Below the pieces are notes generated by a model that was not told the DNA's origin, made no database searches, and saw nothing but the letters and a program-made list of their open reading frames with translations. From Candidatus Bathyarchaeota archaeon (GTDB lineage: Archaea > Thermoproteota > Bathyarchaeia > TCS64), in NCBI GenBank assembly GCA_030613835.1, contig JAUWLH010000079.1, forward strand, positions 1 through 7,004: a stretch of 7,004 nucleotides of DNA. The letters run 5' to 3'. Of this stretch, positions 1-4,508 are shown piece after piece. How positions within the stretch are numbered: position 1 is the first letter of the stretch; every line of letters begins with the position of its first letter. The translations under genes and the position numbers were made by a program.

Positions 1-13
1 TGAGAGTTTTTAA

Positions 14-74
14 TGCGTGCACCCTGTGCCAAATCCATAATGAAAACCATGGATAAAATGCGGGGGTGCATGCG
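14..74. repeat. nested inverted repeat at the left edge
   Basis: Positions 15-24 (GCGTGCACCC) pair with 64-73 (GGGTGCATGC) over ten base pairs with a single G-T wobble, and wobble pairs at 14/74 and 25/63 extend the stem to twelve. Inside it ATCCAT (33-38) pairs perfectly with ATGGAT (49-54), leaving a ten-base loop. As RNA this would be a two-tier hairpin. It lies between what may be the end of an upstream transcript (T5 at 7-11) and the promoter-like region of the small zinc-ribbon gene. It could be a terminator, the end of a structured RNA or a DNA-level operator; the sequence does not decide. Confidence 0.45.
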
Positions 75-79
75 CGCAT
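70..79. repeat. 10-bp palindrome ATGCGCGCAT
   Basis: This is a perfect ten-base palindrome with an alternating CG core, sharing bases with the right arm of the 14-74 inverted repeat and lying beside a TATA-like sequence. GC-alternating tracts also occur at 351-360 (ACGCGCGCGT, itself a palindrome) and at 388-394, so three of them surround one small gene; I saw no other GCGCGC hexamer in the window. The role is unknown; a protein-binding site is possible. Confidence 0.35.
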
Positions 80-85
80 AATATG
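77..85 (+). promoter_or_regulatory. possible TATA box of the zinc-ribbon gene
   Basis: The AT-rich stretch CATAATATG is the only TATA-like element ahead of the small zinc-ribbon gene. With the usual archaeal spacing of about 26 nt, transcription would begin near 107, leaving a leader of about 25 nt to the ATG at 133. The match to the consensus is loose and no Shine-Dalgarno sequence is visible. Confidence 0.3.
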
Positions 86-132
86 GAATAGTGTTCCATC
101 AACGTTATGTGTTCAATGTTTATGCGTTCTGC

Positions 133-363
133 ATGTTTAGTCTCAGTCACCGCTACTGTAAAGTGTGTCATAAAAACACTGACCATGTTTCGAAATCCTA
201 TTTTGATGGGACAATCGCTCAAGAGTGCATGAAATGTCATCATGTTGTGATTAATCGTAAAGGCCATGATTACCAAAGGGTTGAGGAAGCCATAAAAAAG
301 AAGAGGAGCTTGGTGGTCGCGCATAAGAAGAATATAGAGGAACTAAGGGTACGCGCGCGTTAG
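133..363 (+). CDS. small basic zinc-ribbon protein, function unknown
   Basis: Predicted 76-residue cytoplasmic protein. It carries two CxxC knuckles, CKVC at residues 9-12 and CMKC at 32-35, spaced as in a compact zinc ribbon, followed by a Lys/Arg-rich, probably helical C-terminal half. This layout suggests a nucleic-acid or protein-binding role, but I do not recognise a named family. The ATG at 133 was chosen because it lies seven residues before the first knuckle; GTG at 91 or 109 in the same frame would lengthen it to 90 or 84 residues. No clear Shine-Dalgarno site is present. Codon use (mostly CAT for His, TGT alongside TGC, several CGN arginines) and lower GC differ from purD next door, hinting at a different history. 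A 7-bp inverted repeat (340-346/360-366) spans its stop codon. The Cys pattern makes a real gene likely but not certain. Confidence 0.55.
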   Translation: MFSLSHRYCKVCHKNTDHVSKSYFDGTIAQECMKCHHVVINRKGHDYQRVEEAIKKKRSLVVAHKKNIEELRVRAR

Positions 364-474
364 TTCGTGCAAACAATATCGGATTAAGCGCGCGGATAAG
401 AGTTGATTTGCTTCCACAAACCTACGCAAACTGTATAATATTACATGTATCAGGCAAAACCATAGGTTACGAGC

Positions 475-482
475 TTAAATAT
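475..482 (+). promoter_or_regulatory. TATA box of purD
   Basis: TTAAATAT is a good archaeal TATA element. Its centre lies about 25.5 nt upstream of the A of the purD ATG at 504, which is the distance at which archaeal RNA polymerase normally initiates. The mRNA is therefore predicted to be leaderless, and the reading frame upstream of 504 (open from a TTG at 408) would not be transcribed from this promoter. Confidence 0.6.
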
Positions 483-503
483 TTACGCTCTATACTAAAC
501 CAC

Positions 504-1751
504 ATGATTTCCAAGGTCCTTGTCGTGGGCAATGGTGCGAGGGAACACGCCATAGTCAAGAAACTGGCGCAGGAGGAGGTAGAGATAACCTCTGTTATGG
601 CCAAACTGAACCCGGGAATCGCCAAGCTGAGTAAACGAGTTGAACTCATGGATATCAACGACCCGGCTATATATACCCAGTTCAAGGACCATGACTTAGC
701 TTTCATAGGGCCAGAGGCTCCTTTGGCAGTGGGCATCTCTGATACTCTCACTGAACTAGGCGTGACGGTAGCCGCACCTACAAAGGCCCTTGCTAGGCTT
801 GAGTGGAGCAAGGCGTACGCCAGGGAGGTGCTTGATAGGAACGGGATCAAGGGAAACCCAGCGTTCAAGATATGCAAAACGGAGGACCATGTCCGTGCTT
901 TTCTCGACGAATACCCAGATGTAGCCGTGAAGCCTGACATTCTGACAGGGGGAAAGGGCGTCAAAATATCGGGGCAGCACCTAACGGATAGAAAGGAAAC
1001 GGAGGCATACGCGCATAAGCTGATCAAGAAGGACGGACTGGTGGTGCTTGAAGATAAGCTAATTGGCAAGGAGTTCACCCTTCAGGCGTTCGTCGACGGG
1101 ACAAGGCTCCACTTCATGCCCCTTGTTAGGGACTTTAAGCGGGCCTACGACAACGACGAGGGCCCAAACACGGGCAGTATGGGAAGCTTCAGCTGTGCGA
1201 ACCATGATATGTCTGACCTACCGAAGGCGACAATCTCAAAGGCAAAGAGGACCATGCAGGCGACAATTGACACCGTCCGGAAAGAGGTCGGTCCGTACAA
1301 GGGGCCCATCTACGGGGGCTTCATGGCCACCGAGGACGACACATACCTCATCGAGTACAACTGCAGACTCGGGGACCCCGAGGCAATCAACGTGTTGAGC
1401 CTCCTGGAGACGCCATTAACAGATGTAGGATACGGGATGGCAAACTGCAGACTACCCAAAATAAGCTTCAGCAAGAAGGCGACGGTCTGCGTTTACCTAG
1501 TGCCCGAGGGATACCCAGTTGCCCCAGTCAAGGACCAGCCCATCTATGTGGCCGATGGCGTCCAGTCCGAGCTGTACTACGCATCCGTCTACGATGACGT
1601 TGGCATCATCAAGACCACCGGTAGCAGGGCGGTGGCGTTACTGGCGAAAGGAGAATCGGTAACTGAGGCACGGGAGAAAGTCTACAGTGACATCGACAAG
1701 ATCACCGGAAGGCTCCACTTCAGGACCGATATCGCCAAGGGAATCCCATAA
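504..1751 (+). CDS. purD: phosphoribosylamine-glycine ligase (GAR synthetase)
   Basis: PurD joins 5-phosphoribosylamine and glycine using ATP, the second step of purine nucleotide synthesis in the cytoplasm. The 415-residue protein is full length for the family. Visible in order are the N-terminal VVGNGAREHA loop (residues 7-16), GPEAPLAVG (69-77), the ATP-grasp segment VKPDILTGGKGV (142-153), the core RDFKRAYDNDEGPNTGSMG (209-227), the metal-binding segment EYNCRLGDPEA (284-294) and the C-terminal GYP and RTDI elements. Compared with the usual GPNTGGMG, one Gly is Ser; compared with KxDGL, the Gly is Ile. Both look tolerable and the other ATP-grasp signatures are intact. The start at 504 fits the family N-terminus and the TATA spacing; an in-frame TTG at 408 would add a 32-residue extension unlike the family. 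No other purine gene lies nearby. scpB follows after 40 nt, so co-transcription is plausible. Confidence 0.96.
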   Translation: MISKVLVVGNGAREHAIVKKLAQEEVEITSVMAKLNPGIAKLSKRVELMDINDPAIYTQFKDHDLAFIGPEAPLAVGISDTLTELGVTVAAPTKALARLEWSKAYAREVLDRNGIKGNPAFKICKTEDHVRAFLDEYPDVAVKPDILTGGKGVKISGQHLTDRKETEAYAHKLIKKDGLVVLEDKLIGKEFTLQAFVDGTRLHFMPLVRDFKRAYDNDEGPNTGSMGSFSCANHDMSDLPKATISKAKRTMQATIDTVRKEVGPYKGPIYGGFMATEDDTYLIEYNCRLGDPEAINVLSLLETPLTDVGYGMANCRLPKISFSKKATVCVYLVPEGYPVAPVKDQPIYVADGVQSELYYASVYDDVGIIKTTGSRAVALLAKGESVTEAREKVYSDIDKITGRLHFRTDIAKGIP

Positions 1752-1791
1752 CCTTCTTAATGTCATCAACAACATTCACGGTGGGGAGTAT

Positions 1792-2328
1792 TTGTCGAGG
1801 AACAAGCTAGCTGACCTTGAGGCGTTGCTATACGCCGCAAGCAGGCCCATAGGGCTGACGGATATCGTCACTAGGCTCAGGCTTGAAAACGAGCGCGAGG
1901 CATCGGACCTCATCAAAAAGCTTGCGTTAACCTACGAAGAAGACGAAAGTGCGATAGAGATAAGCATGCTGTCCAGGGAAAGAGCCGTTCTCCAGCTAAG
2001 AACCGCGTTCACGAAGCAGGCTGGAAGGTACTCGCTCAAGCCGCTGCTCACCGAAGGACCCCTGAAGACATTGAGCTTCATAGCGTACAACCAACCTATC
2101 GAGCAGAAGGAGGTGGCCAGCGCGAGGGGAAGCCAGGCATACAAGCACCTAGCGCTCCTTGATGAGATGGGGCTCATCGACCGGGAGAAGGAGGGGAGGA
2201 CCCGTATCATCAGGACCACGCAGGACTTTGCTGATTACCTAGGACTCAGTACCGACAGGACCATTATGAGGCGCGAGCTTAGAAGCATGTTCAGGAAGCT
2301 TGAGCTAGACCAAATGGAAAAGAAATAA
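1792..2328 (+). CDS. scpB: segregation and condensation protein B
   Basis: ScpB is the winged-helix kleisin-associated subunit that works with SMC and ScpA in chromosome condensation. The predicted 178-residue protein shows the family layout: N-terminal helix LADLEALLYAASRPIG (residues 6-21), a first winged-helix domain, then the signature FIAYNQPIEQKEV (96-108), ARGSQAYKHLALLDEMGLI (111-129) and the closing TTQDFADYLGLS (142-153). The TTG at 1792 was chosen because it places the start six residues before the conserved helix and follows a purine-rich GGTGGGGAG; the spacing to TTG is short. An in-frame ATG at 1687 would add 35 residues encoded inside purD and unlike the family. scpA, the usual neighbour, is not in this window. 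A weak TATA-like CTTAAT lies at 1756-1761, so the gene may also have its own promoter. Confidence 0.85.
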   Translation: MSRNKLADLEALLYAASRPIGLTDIVTRLRLENEREASDLIKKLALTYEEDESAIEISMLSRERAVLQLRTAFTKQAGRYSLKPLLTEGPLKTLSFIAYNQPIEQKEVASARGSQAYKHLALLDEMGLIDREKEGRTRIIRTTQDFADYLGLSTDRTIMRRELRSMFRKLELDQMEKK

Positions 2329-2329
2329 G

Positions 2330-2334
2330 TTTTT
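2330..2334 (+). terminator. possible T5 termination tract after scpB
   Basis: A run of five T begins two bases after the scpB stop codon. Oligo-T is enough for intrinsic termination in archaea, but five residues is weak and the next gene starts 24 nt further on, so read-through is equally likely. Confidence 0.25.
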
Positions 2335-2358
2335 CATCCCACCTGGCTTATTGCACTC

Positions 2359-3288
2359 ATGAGCAAAAAGACGGTAGCCCCCACGGTCCTAGTGATAATA
2401 CTGGTTTTATCTGTTTTCATCTACAACCAAGGATACTTGGACCCGTTCCTAGGACCCAGTGAATCAGGGGGCTCTCCCGATGAGCCAGAGCTACCTTCCG
2501 CTGATGACACCATAACTATCGCCGCCTTCAACATCCAGATTCTTGGGAAATCCAAGCGAGAGAAGACGGAGGTGATGGATATCCTCGCCAGGACTGTTAG
2601 GGAGTTCGATGTAGTCCTAGTCCAGGAGATCAGGGACGCCTCGGAAACCACGGCGCCGATATTCCTTGATATCATCAACGCCCTCGATGGCCCCGAGTAC
2701 GCGTTCATCCGCAGCGAGCGTCTCGGCAGGTCCACCAGCAAGGAGGCCTACGCTTACTTCTACAACACCTACACAGTATCATATCTTGACGGGACCGCCC
2801 GCGTATGGGATGACGAGGAAGATATCTTCGAGAGGGAGCCCTACATCGCGGGCTTCGTCGCGGGGGAGTTCGATTTCACCCTTGTGGGGATCCACTCTAA
2901 ACCTGATGACGCGGTGAACGAGATCGGCAGCCTCACCCTCGTATTCGACGCCATCAAGGCGAATCAGGATGACCAAGACATCATCGCCTTGGGAGATTTC
3001 AACGCGGACGGTAGTTACTATAACGAGAACGATGCTACCCAGCCCCTGATGGACTCCAAGTATCATTGGACTGTGTCCAACGAGATGGACACAATGACCA
3101 AGACGGACTGGACTTACGATAGGATAGTGATGCTTGACTCTACCTATTCAAGCGAGTACATCATGGACTCCACGGCAGTCTACTACTTCAACGAGTTCCA
3201 TGGGCTCAACCAGTCATTCACCGAGGAGGTCTCGGATCATTTCCCGATATTCGCTGAGTTCAGGGTAGACGGACCCGACGATGACTGA
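2359..3288 (+). CDS. membrane-anchored DNase I-like nuclease/phosphatase
   Basis: This 309-residue protein belongs to the endonuclease/exonuclease/phosphatase superfamily and most resembles the DNase I branch. Residues 1-4 are basic and 8-22 are a hydrophobic segment with no Cys lipobox, so the catalytic domain is probably outside the membrane behind a signal anchor or signal peptide. A Pro/Glu/Ser linker (33-50) follows. Catalytic-type motifs are all present: AAFNIQILGKSK with Asn58, VQEIRD with Glu90, IHSKP with His179, GDFNAD with Asp213 and Asn215, YDRI with Asp254, and SDHFP with Asp293/His294. It has no Cys, unlike disulfide-bonded animal DNase I, and is rich in Asp and Glu, ending in DGPDDD. 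Degradation of external nucleic acid as a phosphate or nucleotide source is the likeliest role; a phosphodiesterase on another substrate cannot be excluded. The gap to scpB is 30 nt with no Shine-Dalgarno site, which fits a leaderless or short-leader mRNA. Confidence 0.88.
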   Translation: MSKKTVAPTVLVIILVLSVFIYNQGYLDPFLGPSESGGSPDEPELPSADDTITIAAFNIQILGKSKREKTEVMDILARTVREFDVVLVQEIRDASETTAPIFLDIINALDGPEYAFIRSERLGRSTSKEAYAYFYNTYTVSYLDGTARVWDDEEDIFEREPYIAGFVAGEFDFTLVGIHSKPDDAVNEIGSLTLVFDAIKANQDDQDIIALGDFNADGSYYNENDATQPLMDSKYHWTVSNEMDTMTKTDWTYDRIVMLDSTYSSEYIMDSTAVYYFNEFHGLNQSFTEEVSDHFPIFAEFRVDGPDDD

Positions 3289-3411
3289 TGGAGCACTTAA
3301 CAATGGTTTGGGCTCATCAAAACAACCGTGACACATCTCCCTTTCATGGTCACAAGGTTCCCCCTGCCGCGCTGAGTACCACGAAGTTCCTTTTTCCCCT
3401 TCATGACAACG

Positions 3412-3418
3412 TTTTATA
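3412..3418 (+). promoter_or_regulatory. TATA box of the microprotein/zinc-ribbon operon
   Basis: TTTTATA is a strong archaeal TATA-type element and predicts a transcript start near 3441. That is immediately before GGTGA (3442-3446), a match to the archaeal anti-Shine-Dalgarno sequence lying nine bases ahead of the ATG at 3456. Upstream, 3387-3402 is a 16-base pyrimidine tract containing T5, which may end the nuclease transcript. Confidence 0.55.
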
Positions 3419-3455
3419 GCCGCCCAGCCAAGTCTGGGTGTGGTGAATAAGCGGG

Positions 3456-3587
3456 ATGAGCGAGTCAGCGAGCACACTTGAGATAGTAGCTTATATCGTC
3501 GGGATTATTCCCAGTGTCTACTTCGCTTACAGATTGGTATTGGAAGCGTACCACTACGTAACGAAAAAGGATGACGATTTCCTCTAA
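3456..3587 (+). CDS. 43-residue single-span membrane microprotein
   Basis: Predicted peptide of 43 residues: a short polar N-terminus (MSESAST), one hydrophobic helix from about residue 8 to 29 (segments LEIVAYIVGIIP and VYFAYRLVL), and a charged end KKDDDFL. An in-frame TGA at 3444-3446 excludes any longer form, so the ATG at 3456 is the only start. It has a good Shine-Dalgarno site (GGTGA, nine bases upstream) and a TATA box at the right distance. Its TAA stop overlaps the ATG of the downstream zinc-ribbon membrane gene by one base (TAATG), the classic arrangement for translational coupling, which suggests the two membrane proteins act together. I know no named family for it. Small genes like this are often left out of annotation; the complete set of signals makes it credible. 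Confidence 0.65.
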   Translation: MSESASTLEIVAYIVGIIPSVYFAYRLVLEAYHYVTKKDDDFL

Positions 3588-3940
3588 TGGAACCGCGAGA
3601 GAAATTCTGCTCCTACTGCGGGGCACTGATACCCTACATGGATGAGTCCTGCCCATCATGTGGCAAGGCTCAGCCCCCCATGCCGGGCATGAGAATTGCA
3701 GTCGAGAGACCTTCAAAGAAAATTTGGCTTGCGGTGCTACTGAGTCTCCTAATCACAGGTCTAGGACAGGTGTACATCGGCCAGTGGAGGAAGGGTATAG
3801 CCTTCTTCGTTGGAACATTCCTCATGGGCTTCGTGCTCTTCGATATTGTCGATTACGGTCTCATCATGCTGTTTGGCACTATAATGGCGATTATCTCTGC
3901 CTATGATGCCTACATGACGCTGAAGAGCGGGGCAAAATAA
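3587..3940 (+). CDS. zinc-ribbon membrane protein, TM2/DUF5683-like
   Basis: This 117-residue protein starts with a four-Cys zinc ribbon (CSYCG at residues 8-12 and CPSCG at 22-26), then a Pro/Met-rich linker (29-36) and a membrane part of about three helices (roughly 46-60, 70-86, 90-107). The first helix ends in GLGQVYIGQWRKG (58-70), a turn typical of TM2 and DUF5683-type small membrane domains. Zinc ribbon plus such a domain is a common archaeal and bacterial layout of unknown function; the ribbon probably faces the cytoplasm. The start is fixed by the one-base overlap with the microprotein stop, and AGGATG at 3567-3572 may help as a ribosome-binding site. The gene is followed directly by T7. 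Domain reading is firm, function is not. Confidence 0.85.
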   Translation: MEPREKFCSYCGALIPYMDESCPSCGKAQPPMPGMRIAVERPSKKIWLAVLLSLLITGLGQVYIGQWRKGIAFFVGTFLMGFVLFDIVDYGLIMLFGTIMAIISAYDAYMTLKSGAK

Positions 3941-3947
3941 TTTTTTT
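3941..3947 (+). terminator. T7 terminator of the zinc-ribbon operon
   Basis: Seven T residues begin directly after the TAA stop at 3938-3940. Uninterrupted oligo-T on the coding strand is the main intrinsic terminator signal in archaea and needs no hairpin. A second T-rich stretch (3970-3982) could act as backup. Confidence 0.6.
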
Positions 3948-3985
3948 CAACAGGTTCGGAGCTTGATCTAGTTTTTCCTTTTCAT

Positions 3986-4012
3986 TGAATCATTCTTGAA
4001 ATCCAAGATAAA
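3986..4012 (+). repeat. upstream copy of the AIM24 start-region repeat
   Basis: This segment matches 4482-4508 at 24 of 27 positions, beginning with an exact 15-mer (TGAATCATTCTTGAA). Read in the matching frame it would give LKSKIN followed by a TGA stop, against LKYEIK at the real gene. No further similarity to the gene is evident, so it looks like a truncated duplicate of the gene start or a shared regulatory sequence. Confidence 0.6.
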
Positions 4013-4080
4013 TTGATGGAGAATATTGGGTAATACCTGACGAATTCATGTGGTTGCGAGGGTCTGCGCGGAAGCGTGTT

Positions 4081-4090
4081 CTTTAAAAAG
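4081..4090 (+). promoter_or_regulatory. TATA-like box in the gene-free region
   Basis: CTTTAAAAAG resembles an archaeal TATA box and sits within a 6+2+6 dyad (4079-4092, TTCTTT/AAAGAA). It predicts a transcript start near 4112, which falls inside the 4105-4120 dyad and about 32 bases ahead of the 4144-4206 stem. No reading frame follows, so the transcript, if real, would be non-coding. Confidence 0.3.
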
Positions 4091-4104
4091 AATATCAACC
4101 AATG

Positions 4105-4120
4105 TTATCGTTTTCGATAA
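4105..4120. promoter_or_regulatory. 16-bp dyad, possible operator
   Basis: TTATCGTTTTCGATAA is a perfect inverted repeat of six bases with a T4 centre. Its place over the start site predicted from the TATA-like box at 4081-4090 is where an archaeal repressor would act. It could alternatively form a small RNA hairpin. Confidence 0.35.
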
Positions 4121-4143
4121 TCGTGGAAGCGATTAGAAAACTC

Positions 4144-4206
4144 GGTACAGGGCTTACAGTAAACATCCCACTGTTTGTGACCAGAGGATTATGGGTGCCC
4201 TGTACC
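4144..4206 (+). ncRNA. candidate structured RNA, strand uncertain
   Basis: GGTACAGGGC (4144-4153) pairs perfectly with GCCCTGTACC (4197-4206) around a 43-base interior. Inside, ACAGT (4156-4160) can pair with ACTGT (4170-4174). The latter can instead pair, as part of 4169-4176, with AGACAGTG (4215-4222), so two exclusive folds are possible. I do not recognise a known RNA family; tRNA and H/ACA guide RNA do not fit. The plus strand is suggested only by the TATA-like box upstream. It may equally be a DNA-level inverted repeat. Confidence 0.3.
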
Positions 4207-4311
4207 CGGCCAAGAGACAGTGATATCATCGTTGGCTAAATTTCAAATTGCTAGACCTGTTAATTAACTTATTGTTCAGTATTTACACAATATTTTATTA
4301 TAATATATAGC

Positions 4312-4386
4312 ATGATCGGTATAGTACTGTACATGATGTACTGTTTCGAGTTTCTGTTATCTGCCAGATTTAAAAAATTGTCGTAG
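4312..4386 (+). CDS. possible 24-residue hydrophobic peptide
   Basis: An ATG at 4312 opens a 24-codon frame ending in TAG. The product begins MIGIVLYMMYCFEFLL, a hydrophobic run long enough to enter a membrane, and ends in the basic tail RFKKLS. A very AT-rich block (4291-4309) directly precedes it, and TTTACA at 4282-4287 lies about 26 nt upstream, which would allow a leaderless transcript. There is no Shine-Dalgarno site. Frames of this length occur often by chance, so this is only a candidate; its frame also contains the GTAC repeats at 4324-4341. Confidence 0.2.
   Translation: MIGIVLYMMYCFEFLLSARFKKLS
4324..4344. repeat. GTACTGT direct repeat with three GTAC palindromes
   Basis: GTACTGT occurs at 4324-4330 and 4338-4344, fourteen bases apart start to start, with a further GTAC at 4329-4332. 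AGTAC (4323-4327) and GTACT (4338-4342) also form an inverted repeat. The spacing of just over one helical turn is compatible with a protein-binding site. Confidence 0.3.
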
Positions 4387-4450
4387 TCAAATATTGATCT
4401 TAACTTGACCAGTTGCACTAGCGGAGTCGATTTAGGCAATATTCAACGGG

Positions 4451-4456
4451 TTTATA
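4451..4456 (+). promoter_or_regulatory. probable TATA box of the AIM24-HAD operon
   Basis: TTTATA predicts a start near 4480, just ahead of GTGA (4481-4484), which lies seven bases before the TTG at 4492 and could serve as a minimal ribosome-binding site. A competing element, TTTAAAAAA at 4369-4377, would start a transcript near 4398 and could serve the longer frame from TTG 4405. Confidence 0.4.
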
Positions 4457-4481
4457 GAGGGAAATGGCTTTTCTTATCCAG

Positions 4482-4508
4482 TGAATCATTCTTGAAGTAC
4501 GAGATAAA
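4482..4508 (+). repeat. downstream copy of the start-region repeat
   Basis: This is the partner of 3986-4012. It covers the last bases ahead of the AIM24 gene, the TTG start codon (4492-4494) and the first codons. The three differences from the other copy lie in the second, third and fourth codons. Confidence 0.6.

Larger units (their letters stand above)
3948..4491. other. gene-free region with structured and repeated elements
   Basis: About 540 bases with no convincing protein gene on either strand. From left to right it holds a 27-nt copy of the next gene's start region (3986-4012), a TATA-like box inside a dyad (4079-4092), a 16-bp dyad (4105-4120), a 10-bp stem enclosing 43 bases (4144-4206), a very AT-rich block (about 4255-4310), a 24-codon open frame with a hydrophobic product (4312-4386), three GTAC palindromes (4324-4341) and the probable promoter of the AIM24 gene (4451-4456). 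It is more AT-rich than the flanking genes. It could harbour a non-coding RNA gene, or be the decayed remains of a duplicated gene. Confidence 0.6.

Noticed and set aside
10..324. Minus-strand open frame opposite the zinc-ribbon gene
   Set aside because: The plus-strand frame carries a coherent four-Cys zinc ribbon, while the minus-strand product shows no domain pattern and depends on the CAT-rich composition of the region.
408..503. N-terminal extension of purD from TTG 408
   Set aside because: The added residues do not resemble the family, and the TATA box at 475-482 lies inside the extension.
467..1078. Long open frame on the minus strand opposite purD (203 codons)
   Set aside because: It lies wholly against the conserved PurD coding frame, its product is Ser-rich without recognisable motifs, and it has no promoter or ribosome-binding site.
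1687..1791. N-terminal extension of scpB from ATG 1687
   Set aside because: It is encoded within the purD C-terminus and gives a Ser/Pro-rich stretch not seen in ScpB; the conserved first helix begins just after TTG 1792.
3328..3353. GTGAC/GTCAC inverted repeat after the nuclease gene
   Set aside because: Five-base arms with a 16-base loop are expected several times in a window of this size.
3214..3477. Minus-strand open frame across the nuclease end and the following gap
   Set aside because: No recognisable domain and no start signals; it overlaps the conserved SDHFP end of the nuclease and the promoter of the microprotein operon.
4048..4086. 12-codon frame beginning at ATG 4048
   Set aside because: Very short, Arg-rich, no start signals, and it runs into the TATA-like box at 4081.
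4141..4219. Possible H/ACA guide RNA (stem followed by ACA at 4217-4219)
   Set aside because: CTC/GAG would place an ACA directly after a lower stem, but the unpaired bases lie on one side only, so the two-sided target pocket of an H/ACA RNA is missing.
3986..4496. Insertion element bounded by the 15-base direct repeats as target-site duplication
   Set aside because: I found no terminal inverted repeats at the inner borders and no transposase, and the similarity continues past the 15-mer into coding sequence, which fits duplication of a gene start better.
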